A stretch of 20,541 nucleotides of DNA from Candidatus Rifleibacteriota bacterium. Its GTDB lineage: Bacteria; Riflebacteria; Ozemobacteria; Ozemobacterales; Ozemobacteraceae. Below are positions 14,639 to 20,541 of this stretch, piece after piece. A program made the translations under genes and the position numbers. The notes under the pieces were generated by a model. That model had not been told where the DNA came from and did not search any database. It saw only the letters and a program-made list of their open reading frames with translations. Each line of letters opens with the position of its first letter. Position 1 is the stretch's first letter. The stretch is from positions 1 through 20,541 of the forward strand of contig JAFXRA010000366.1 in assembly GCA_017526725.1 (NCBI GenBank). Direction: 5' to 3'.

Positions 14639-15232
14639 TTAAACTCTGAATACAGAGTGGACATAACGACCAAACATGTATTTCTTTTCTTCTACGTAAT
14701 CATAACCTTTCTTTACTGCTTCAATATTAAGTTCGATTACTTCTTTATTTTCATCTTTCAGCAAATATCTGATAGAATTTTCTATTTCTTCTACAGTTAC
14801 AAGTTTGCTGAATTTTGCATAAGCACCAGACATTACCATATTTGCGGCTTTTTGTTCACCCAAATCAGCAGCAATTTCAGTAGCTGGAATTTCAACAAGT
14901 CTTATATCATCACGAAATTCCTGACGGTCGATCAATGATGAATTGTACATCAACATTCCGCCGCCTTTTATTTTCTGATTGAATTTGTTAACAGAAGTCC
15001 TATTCATTGCAATTACTGTATCAGGAACAGTAATCATCGGAGATGCTATTTCTTTTTCAGACATCAATAAAGCGCAATTAATAAGGCCACCCTTTGGTTC
15101 TGAGCTATATGAAGGAACCAATGAAACATTTTTACCTGCACGCATTCCAGCTTCTGCCAAAACATTCCCCATAAAGAAAATGCCGTGTCCGCTGAAGCCT
15201 GCCAAAATTACTCTTTCTACTGTTGAAGACAT
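14639..15232 (-). CDS. 2-oxoacid:ferredoxin oxidoreductase gamma-like subunit
   Basis: In canonical 2-oxoacid:ferredoxin oxidoreductases (OFOR) the gamma subunit helps bind coenzyme A and completes the active site. This 197-aa protein aligns over its whole length with VorC/KorC-type gamma subunits: VILAGFSGHGIFFMGNVLAE, KNVSLVPSYSSEPKGGLINC, ASPMITVPDTVIAMN and GGGMLMYNSSLI. Two usually fixed motifs differ: GFGGQG reads GFSGHG (12-17), and the GPEMRGGTANC run reads SSEPKGGLINC. AAAGGAG precedes the ATG. It is the last gene of an alpha-beta-gamma operon, 26 bp after the beta-like gene. No ferredoxin-like delta subunit is present in this operon. The family is clear; the canonical function is doubtful because of changes in all three subunits. 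Confidence 0.82.
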   Translation of the reverse strand: MSSTVERVILAGFSGHGIFFMGNVLAEAGMRAGKNVSLVPSYSSEPKGGLINCALLMSEKEIASPMITVPDTVIAMNRTSVNKFNQKIKGGGMLMYNSSLIDRQEFRDDIRLVEIPATEIAADLGEQKAANMVMSGAYAKFSKLVTVEEIENSIRYLLKDENKEVIELNIEAVKKGYDYVEEKKYMFGRYVHSVFRV

Positions 15233-15258
15233 CTTATTCTCTCCTTTTAAATATTTTG

Positions 15259-15870
15259 TCAGGCTTTTTCAACGCCGTATTTATCCACAAAAACTTTTGC
15301 AGGCAATTCTGCCAGCAGTTCTTTATATTCTTTGCTTTCTTCATCATCAGGAACCGGAAGTATTTCCACAAAAGAAAAGCCCTTGTTTTCAAGCTGAAGC
15401 ATAAAAGCATTTTTTATAGCTTTTACAGCTTCTTTATTATCTTTTTCTGAAGCTGTAACTCTTGTTATATAAACAGGATTCTTTAAACCAGAAAGCAGTT
15501 CACAGATCTTTATTCGACTTTCTTCGGAATTGTCCAATCCGCAGCTTCCCGAATTTGCATATATTATACTGATGTTTTCACCGCGGTTTGCAGCATGAAT
15601 AACTTCAGAAATACCTGCGGCCGCCAAATCTATATCATTTTGATAAGTAAAAACCAATGCTTTTGGCCTTACACGTTTAATTCCAGAGGCTACTGCAGGA
15701 GCGCAGCCTGGAACAGACTGACAGAAATCAAAATCAAATCCGTCATATATAAAAGCTCCACAGCTTACGGGAGCTATTCCAACAATTCCAGATTGAGGAG
15801 CAACAGTATCAACAGCTTCTACAATCATTGTCTGAATTGAATCTGGTTGAAAATTCATTGTCATATCCAT
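15259..15870 (-). CDS. 2-oxoacid:ferredoxin oxidoreductase beta-like subunit with lost TPP motif
   Basis: The OFOR beta subunit normally binds thiamine pyrophosphate and an iron-sulfur cluster. This 203-aa protein is clearly related (GIAPVSCGAFIYDGF, ASGIKRVRPKALVFTYQ, EVIHAANRGENISIIYAN, LENKGFSFVEILPV) but is about 60 residues shorter than usual and lacks the key motifs. The N-terminal CPGCGH is missing, HGRA reads PGCA (54-57), the metal/TPP motif GDGD reads NDID (78-81), and VNNAIYGMTGGQ is replaced by ANSGSCGLDNSEE with a deletion behind it. TPP binding therefore seems unlikely. ATG at 15870 is preferred because AAAGGAGCT lies directly upstream; an upstream TTG is in frame. It begins 8 bp after the alpha-like gene. 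The frame is intact and well conserved outside the motifs, so this is not an obvious pseudogene. Confidence 0.82.
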   Translation of the reverse strand: MDMTMNFQPDSIQTMIVEAVDTVAPQSGIVGIAPVSCGAFIYDGFDFDFCQSVPGCAPAVASGIKRVRPKALVFTYQNDIDLAAAGISEVIHAANRGENISIIYANSGSCGLDNSEESRIKICELLSGLKNPVYITRVTASEKDNKEAVKAIKNAFMLQLENKGFSFVEILPVPDDEESKEYKELLAELPAKVFVDKYGVEKA

Positions 15871-15878
15871 AGCTCCTT

Positions 15879-16961
15879 TCAATCTAAGCAAACAAGCTTA
15901 CTTACTTCATTAAAAATTTCAAAATCAGAAGGTACTGCGCCACCGGTTCTGCCGAAGAAATAAACTGGCTTAGCTCCGTTAACAGCCATCTTGACATCTT
16001 CGACCATCTGACCGCATGACATTTCTATAACCATGAATTTTTCTGTATTTTGAGATAGTTTTTTAAATGCCTGAGTTGGGAAAGGCCATAAAATCTTTGG
16101 TCTTGCGAGACCAGCCTTAACTCCGCGTTTTCTGCACTTTTCAACAACAGTCTTAAGAAGTCTAGCTATAATGCCATAACCAACAAGAACTATTTCTGCA
16201 TCGTCGCACATATATTCTTCAATAGCAGATTCTTTGTTTTCCTGAGTGAAATGATTGCCAATTACCTGATATTTCTGATACAAATGCCAGTTATGTTCTT
16301 CTAGTTCATCTTGAACAGTAAAAGTTGAAGCACAAACATTTTTATTATGCTTATTGGTTCCAGGAAGCCCTAATGCCCATTTTTTACTGTCTATATCATA
16401 ATCTAAGGGCTGTTTTGGAAGCTCTACCGGTTCCATCATCTGCGAAACAATACTATCTGCTAATATCAAAACAGGAGTTCTAAATCTGTCAGCATAATTG
16501 AATCCGGCTATGGTCATGTCAACCATTTCTTGAACAGAACAGGGTGCGAAGACTATATTTCTGTAATCCCCGTGTGTACCACCTCTTGTAGCCTGCCAAT
16601 AATCTGCTTGTGCAGGACATGAAGCTCCAGCAACAGAACCGCCGCACATAGTATTTACAATTACACAAGGAAGTTCAGATGCTGCTATACCTGAAATCCC
16701 TTCTTGTTTAAGGCTCATTCCAGTACTGGAACCCGAGGTCATAACTCTTGCTCCAGCCGCAGCAGCCCCATAAACCATATTTATTGCTGATATTTCATCT
16801 GCTGCCTGAACAAAATTTCCATCAACTAAAGGAAGATGCTTAGCTAAATATGTCGACAATTCAGCTTGTTGAGCAACTGGAGACCCAAAATAATATCTAC
16901 AACCAGCAAGAATGGCTGCTTCAGCTAATGCTTCACAACCTTTCATCAATCGCTTAGCCAT
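15879..16961 (-). CDS. 2-oxoacid:ferredoxin oxidoreductase alpha-like subunit with altered motifs
   Basis: This 360-aa protein matches VorA/KorA-type alpha subunits from end to end: MAKRLMKGCEALAEAAILAG, AINMVYGAAAAGARVMTS, LKQEGISGIAASELPCVIVN, QADYWQATRGGTHGDYRN, SVQEMVDMT, QMMEPVELP and, near the end, VIEMSCGQMVEDV. Active-site positions differ: GYPITPQ reads GSPVAQQ (26-32), QAESEV reads QAADEI (52-57), SSSPG reads GSSTG (77-81), and the RGGPG-type motif reads CGGSV (106-110). ATG at 16961 is supported by AAGGAG about 8 nt upstream and by the typical MAKxLMKG start; an in-frame TTG lies 14 codons before. A good extended -10 promoter is just upstream, so this is the first gene of the operon. 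Confidence 0.85.
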   Translation of the reverse strand: MAKRLMKGCEALAEAAILAGCRYYFGSPVAQQAELSTYLAKHLPLVDGNFVQAADEISAINMVYGAAAAGARVMTSGSSTGMSLKQEGISGIAASELPCVIVNTMCGGSVAGASCPAQADYWQATRGGTHGDYRNIVFAPCSVQEMVDMTIAGFNYADRFRTPVLILADSIVSQMMEPVELPKQPLDYDIDSKKWALGLPGTNKHNKNVCASTFTVQDELEEHNWHLYQKYQVIGNHFTQENKESAIEEYMCDDAEIVLVGYGIIARLLKTVVEKCRKRGVKAGLARPKILWPFPTQAFKKLSQNTEKFMVIEMSCGQMVEDVKMAVNGAKPVYFFGRTGGAVPSDFEIFNEVSKLVCLD

Positions 16962-17009
16962 TGATAAAACTCCTTCGAATATACTTATTATGTTAAGTTT
17001 CAACCTTAA

Positions 17010-17018
17010 ATTATAGCA
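17010..17018 (-). promoter_or_regulatory. Extended -10 promoter for the OFOR-like operon
   Basis: TGCTATAAT on the minus strand fits TGnTATAAT exactly and lies about 50 bp before the alpha-like start codon. The -35 region is weak. It sits in the 95-bp gap after the TPR gene, so the OFOR-like genes are probably transcribed independently of the pilus-type operon. Confidence 0.55.
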
Positions 17019-17056
17019 TATTCAAAAAGAAGTATCTATTATTTTGTGTACACAGC

Positions 17057-18436
17057 TTATTTTTCGCCTAAAGATTGTTTGGTCTGCTGTATACCATCTA
17101 TCATTGATTTGGCTTCTTCTGCCAATTTACTGTCAGGAGCAGCATTTATTGTTTTCTGATAATAGGTAACTGCTTTATCATAGGCAGTGGTATCTCCTGC
17201 AAAACCTTTATCCATCCAAGCAAGCCCTAAATGATAATTGTATTCAGGATTATCACCATCTTTTGCAAGAGCCTCTTCATATTTTGCAATAGCTTCATCC
17301 AGTTTGCCCTTTTTATATAATTTGTAACCCTCTGTGTGACTGGCTGCAGCCAGAGTTTTATCTTCTTTGGCTAAATCACCATTCTTACCTGACCCTTTTT
17401 GCGAACTTTTATTTTTAATTTTAGCCCAGACATCATTTTCTTCTGCTTCTGCCTTTTCTTTTTCCTGAGCTTCCTTTGCTAATCGCTGTTCTTCTTCATA
17501 TTTCAAGGCAGCAAGACGCATTTTTTCCTGTTCCTGCCATTTATTTAACCCATCAAAAAAAGGTGCAAGTCTGACTGCATACTTACCTGGGTCTTTTCTA
17601 AATGGTTTTAATGCTATTTCAGCCTCTTCATAGAGACCATTTATATATTGTAAAGTTCCGTAATAATACCTGGTTTCCAAATCATTCGGATCTGCTGCAA
17701 ATCTTACTGAATAAACTTTATTGCCATCATCAAGTAAGCCTTTATCATCCTTAGAAGCTAAGGTAGGATCCTGCCACAATAATTCATAATATTTATCTAA
17801 AGCAGCATTCAGGCCCTGATTCCTATAAATTTCAAAAACAGGAGCAAGTTGACTATTTTCGACAACAAAATGTTTATTTACTCTAGTCTTAGCTTCTTCT
17901 TTGTTTTTTTCAATATTATCTAAAACTTCTTTTCTTTCATTAAAAATCTCATCACTTTTAACTAGAAGTTTTTTCTCCAAATTTTCTTCAATAACCTTAT
18001 TTTCAGGAATAACAAGCCCATATTCTCTATGCTTCGTTGCAGAGGCAATTCCAGCAATAGTTTCTGCTATTACCGGATCAACCAAATCTGGTTTAACTGT
18101 TTTTCCTGCATCACCTAAAAGCTTTTGAAGTTCTTTGACTCTTGGATGATCTGGAGCTTGTAAAGAGGCTTCTATCAACAATTTTCTAGCATTAGTATAG
18201 TCTTTTTTGTCTATATATATCTGAGCAAGCCAGATTCTAGCCTGAAAATTAGTTCTATCTATAATTAAAACATTTTCAAACTCTAAGGCTGCCTCCTTAA
18301 GCATACCTCTTCTATAACATGCTTTTCCTGCTTTTAAAAAGCCTTCTATATCATCATCTGTCTGTGCAAAGAGTATATTTGGAGATAATAACCACAAACA
18401 ACACAACAACAATATTGATTTATTATGGTCGATCAT
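17057..18436 (-). CDS. Secreted TPR-repeat protein
   Basis: This 459-aa protein has a signal peptide (about 1-25, hydrophobic ILLLCCLWLLSPNILFA). An N-terminal TPR block follows (about 30-105: FLKAGKACYRRGMLKEAALE, FQARIWLAQIYIDKKDYTNA), then a middle region with charged coiled-coil-like stretches (about 150-190 and 300-345, rich in Glu and Lys), and a C-terminal TPR block (about 365-450: GYKLYKKGKLDEAIAKYEEA, YNYHLGLAWMDKGF, AVTYYQKTINAAPDSKLAEE). TPRs bind proteins, so a periplasmic adaptor or scaffold role is likely, but the partner is unknown. Its start overlaps the end of the upstream propeller gene by 14 bp and has no clear ribosome site, so translation is probably coupled. This is the last gene of the pseudopilin/propeller operon. 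Confidence 0.85.
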   Translation of the reverse strand: MIDHNKSILLLCCLWLLSPNILFAQTDDDIEGFLKAGKACYRRGMLKEAALEFENVLIIDRTNFQARIWLAQIYIDKKDYTNARKLLIEASLQAPDHPRVKELQKLLGDAGKTVKPDLVDPVIAETIAGIASATKHREYGLVIPENKVIEENLEKKLLVKSDEIFNERKEVLDNIEKNKEEAKTRVNKHFVVENSQLAPVFEIYRNQGLNAALDKYYELLWQDPTLASKDDKGLLDDGNKVYSVRFAADPNDLETRYYYGTLQYINGLYEEAEIALKPFRKDPGKYAVRLAPFFDGLNKWQEQEKMRLAALKYEEEQRLAKEAQEKEKAEAEENDVWAKIKNKSSQKGSGKNGDLAKEDKTLAAASHTEGYKLYKKGKLDEAIAKYEEALAKDGDNPEYNYHLGLAWMDKGFAGDTTAYDKAVTYYQKTINAAPDSKLAEEAKSMIDGIQQTKQSLGEK

Positions 18437-19715
18437 TTAATCGTAGTCTGCTGCCTATAGTAACAATTTTAAATTTAAGTTTTGTTTTGGTCTTGAATAC
18501 ATGCAACTGAGGCCCAGTATAGCCTATTCCGCCTGTTGCTATTATTTCTAATACTCCGTCACCATCTAAGTCTGCAAAAGTTAATGGAGCTACAGTTTTA
18601 CCTACGTATTTTGGAAAACCTTCCAATACCTGTCCTAAAGCGTTCAAAGCAACAACACAACCTGCATCTTGCCCAGTATAAGAACCGTTATTTCCTGAAA
18701 AAACAACTTCAGGAATTCCATCTCCGTCTAAGTCTATAATACTAGGGGCGCTATAGATAGTATAATTGCATTCATACGGCCACCCCTTTTTGATTTTTCC
18801 TTTCTTATCACAAACAACAACTTTTCCGTCACATTGAGCAATAACGAAATCGTCTATTCCATCACCGTCTATATCAGCAACTCTAGGGGCCCCATGGGAT
18901 GCTTCTGTAAGATCAAACTTAGTTAAAATCTCTCCAGCATCGTTCCACATTTTAAATGTGCCATTTGAACCGTTGGGGTCTGTTGTAAATATTTCAGCTA
19001 TACCGTCTCCGTCTATATCAGTTGCATCTATAGCGAATGGCCAGTCTACTAGACCTATCATATTTGTAGCAGACATCCACTCATTTTTTCTTCCTCCGGT
19101 ACTATCAAAAACGACAACCTTTCCGCTGTTATCTTTTACGATTACTTCTTTATACCCATCATTATCCAAGTCTATTTCAATAGGTGTAGTCTGAACAGAA
19201 TGGTCCATTGCAAAAATAACCTTAGGGTTACCAGCACTGTCTAAAGATACTACTTTTCCAGAACCTGAATTAACCAATATACCATTATCTGTAACGACTG
19301 GCGGAGATGTAAGTATTTTTCCACCGGTATCGTATCGCCAAAGTTCTTTCCCTTTAGAATTTAAACAATAAACCGTTCCTTCCATTGTCGGTACAAAAAC
19401 ATTCATGTTTCCAGTACCATCAATGTCTGTTACTTCAATTCCAGCAGTAATAGGGCCGTTAACCTGTTTTGGCCAATAGGGAGGTCTGAATATTTCTTTC
19501 CCAGAAGCAGAAAAAATATGAACTTTACCGTCTGTAGCACCAAAAATCATATCTTTTTTGCCGTCACCGTCAACATCATTTATTACCTTTACCTGTCCGT
19601 AAATATCACCATTTACTTTTGCTGAGAATTCATCAACTTCAGCACTGGAGGGCATAATACTTCCAAATAAAATTAAACCCACTGCAAAACCTTTAAGTAT
19701 ATGTTTAATACCCAT
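18423..19715 (-). CDS. Secreted FG-GAP/VCBS-type beta-propeller protein
   Basis: This 430-aa exported protein has a signal peptide (about 1-25, ending PSSA) and seven calcium-type loops of the D-x-D-x-[DNT]-G kind: DVDGDGKKD, DIDGTGNMN, DLDNDGYKE, DIDGDGIAE, DIDGDGIDD, DLDGDGIPE and DLDGDGVLE. Each is followed by a short strand such as GKVHIFSASGKE or GKVVVCDKKGKI. This is the pattern of an integrin-alpha-like FG-GAP propeller. Between loops 2 and 3, a PQQ-like blade (GTVYCLNSKGKELWRYDTGG) lacks a calcium loop. Such proteins often act in adhesion or as pilus-associated surface proteins. A strong AGGAGGAGCT precedes the ATG. It follows a pseudopilin gene by 14 bp and overlaps the TPR gene by 14 bp. 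Confidence 0.9.
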   Translation of the reverse strand: MGIKHILKGFAVGLILFGSIMPSSAEVDEFSAKVNGDIYGQVKVINDVDGDGKKDMIFGATDGKVHIFSASGKEIFRPPYWPKQVNGPITAGIEVTDIDGTGNMNVFVPTMEGTVYCLNSKGKELWRYDTGGKILTSPPVVTDNGILVNSGSGKVVSLDSAGNPKVIFAMDHSVQTTPIEIDLDNDGYKEVIVKDNSGKVVVFDSTGGRKNEWMSATNMIGLVDWPFAIDATDIDGDGIAEIFTTDPNGSNGTFKMWNDAGEILTKFDLTEASHGAPRVADIDGDGIDDFVIAQCDGKVVVCDKKGKIKKGWPYECNYTIYSAPSIIDLDGDGIPEVVFSGNNGSYTGQDAGCVVALNALGQVLEGFPKYVGKTVAPLTFADLDGDGVLEIIATGGIGYTGPQLHVFKTKTKLKFKIVTIGSRLRLNDRP

Positions 19716-19729
19716 AGCTCCTCCTGATA

Positions 19730-20203
19730 TTAATAAACAACGTTATCGCGGAAAACCCTGAGAATGGTTTTAATCTCAACAACACTGCCTGTTTTCTTAG
19801 TATAACCTTCTACGGTTACTTCCCAGACATCGAATTGTCCAATAACCCGCCCCTTAACAACATGCTTAACATTTATGTATTCAGCTCCATCCAGCTTTAA
19901 AATGTCTATGGATTTTACTCTATAACCGCCGTCCTCAAACTCCTTGTTGAATTCAGCTGGATTATATTCTTTTAATCTCATATCTGGTCTATCGCTGCGC
20001 TGACAAACATTACACATATGAAGTTTTACTTTTTCTATACCTGCTTGAGCAAAATTTCTAGCTCTCAAACGTTGAGATTCAACCCAAAGCATATCGGTAT
20101 TTAATCTGGAACTATACCAATAAGCTATTCCCATTAAGCCAAAAATAGCAAGCAAGAATAGAGTAACAAAAGCAATAAATCCACTTCTTCTTTTATTATA
20201 CAT
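19730..20203 (-). CDS. PilX/GspK-like minor pseudopilin
   Basis: A 157-aa protein with a short basic leader (MYNKRRSG) followed by a long hydrophobic helix (FIAFVTLFLLAIFGLMGIAY), as in prepilins cut after Gly by the prepilin peptidase. The glutamate usual at mature position 5 is absent (Val), as in GspK-type and some PilX-type minor pilins. The following WVESQRLRARNFAQAGIEKVKL is typical of this group. The soluble part is beta-rich (GGYRVKSIDILKLDGAEYIN, VWEVTVEGYTKKTGSVVEIK) and holds a CNVC pair. It probably sits at the tip of a type IV pilus or type II secretion pseudopilus. The upstream gene ends 5 bp before its start codon. Confidence 0.75.
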   Translation of the reverse strand: MYNKRRSGFIAFVTLFLLAIFGLMGIAYWYSSRLNTDMLWVESQRLRARNFAQAGIEKVKLHMCNVCQRSDRPDMRLKEYNPAEFNKEFEDGGYRVKSIDILKLDGAEYINVKHVVKGRVIGQFDVWEVTVEGYTKKTGSVVEIKTILRVFRDNVVY

Positions 20204-20208
20204 ATTTT

Positions 20209-20541
20209 TTATAAATCCCGCTTGTCTACATAAACAAAATCAGTTTCCAGTCTCACAGCAAAATCCACGTCCCTTCTAAGCTTTTTTTCAGGGTCATTTA
20301 CAGATAACTTAACAAATATTTGCTTTATATCCATAGGATCATTGTCAACCGTAAAAGATGCTACGTTTTCCAAAACTGTTTCAGTAGTCGTATGCCCAGC
20401 ATTATTTCGAACTTCTCTTTGAAGTTTGTTTTGGTCTAGATAATAAAAAATATTATAAATATCTGAAACATCAAGATTAGAATCTATAACAAATTCCAAT
20501 TCATCTTTGCCAATACCAGGAGCTTGAGATTTTCTAATAAA
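20209..20541 (-). CDS. PilW/GspJ-like minor pseudopilin, C-terminal part (5' end outside window)
   Basis: The frame is open to the window edge, so the N-terminus is missing; 110 codons are visible. The sequence (LEFVIDSN, IYNIFYYLDQNKLQREVRNN, TETVLENVASFTVDND, IKQIFVKLSVND, DVDFAVRLETDFVYVDKRDL) follows the pattern of the soluble domain of PilW/GspJ-type minor pseudopilins: a predicted strand, a 'YYLD-LQRE' core, an 'LENVASF-V' strand and a final strand. The call is based on this pattern and on the adjacent PilX/GspK-like gene. It should carry a prepilin N-terminus beyond 20541. Confidence 0.6.
   Translation of the reverse strand, partial: FIRKSQAPGIGKDELEFVIDSNLDVSDIYNIFYYLDQNKLQREVRNNAGHTTTETVLENVASFTVDNDPMDIKQIFVKLSVNDPEKKLRRDVDFAVRLETDFVYVDKRDL

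Noticed and set aside
15259..15870. Pseudogene call for the OFOR beta-like gene
   Set aside because: The frame is intact, has a strong ribosome site, and is conserved outside the cofactor motifs. Altered function fits better than decay.
17045..17052. GTGTACAC palindrome after the TPR gene as an operator or terminator
   Set aside because: An 8-bp palindrome is expected by chance and has no loop or T-run.

Overview
The window is AT-rich bacterial DNA with standard stop codons. TAA is the usual stop, and TAG ends two genes. Secreted and pseudopilin-like products suggest a didermic, type IV pilus-bearing bacterium from a poorly sampled lineage. No rRNA, tRNA, integrase or intact transposase is visible, so I do not name a phylum.

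Layout. (1) 1-6827, + strand: the 3' end of ligA, then a tightly packed run of a DUF2225 protein, a membrane-anchored helical protein, a LeuRS-like mini-protein, ComEA-like and ComEC-like DNA-uptake proteins, and a YdcF-family (DUF218) membrane protein. (2) 6835-8127, - strand: an M20 (YgeY-like) metallohydrolase. (3) 8128-8832: a repeat-rich gap of about 700 bp with promoters facing both ways, REP-like palindromes, a long broken inverted repeat, a 9-nt tandem repeat and a 7-nt tandem repeat. (4) 8833-11850, + strand: a 1005-aa fusion of acyl-adenylating enzyme, acyl carrier domain and HMG-CoA reductase, ending in two strong palindromic terminators shared with a convergent secreted propeller-like protein. 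(5) 13451-14565, - strand: rsmE and rsfS, separated by heptanucleotide tandem repeats. (6) 14639-16961, - strand: a three-gene operon resembling 2-oxoacid:ferredoxin oxidoreductase alpha-beta-gamma, in which active-site motifs are altered in all three subunits. (7) 17057-20541, - strand: two pseudopilin-like proteins, a seven-loop FG-GAP propeller and a TPR protein, probably a cell-surface or pilus-associated operon.

The strongest candidates for something new are the adenylation-carrier-HMGR fusion, the OFOR-like complex with remodelled catalytic motifs, and the LeuRS-like protein that keeps the two ends of LeuRS but lacks its catalytic core. Smaller points are a ComEC that lacks a metallo-beta-lactamase domain and has an in-frame TAG at its 5' end, and intergenic gaps built from 7-nt and 9-nt tandem repeats.
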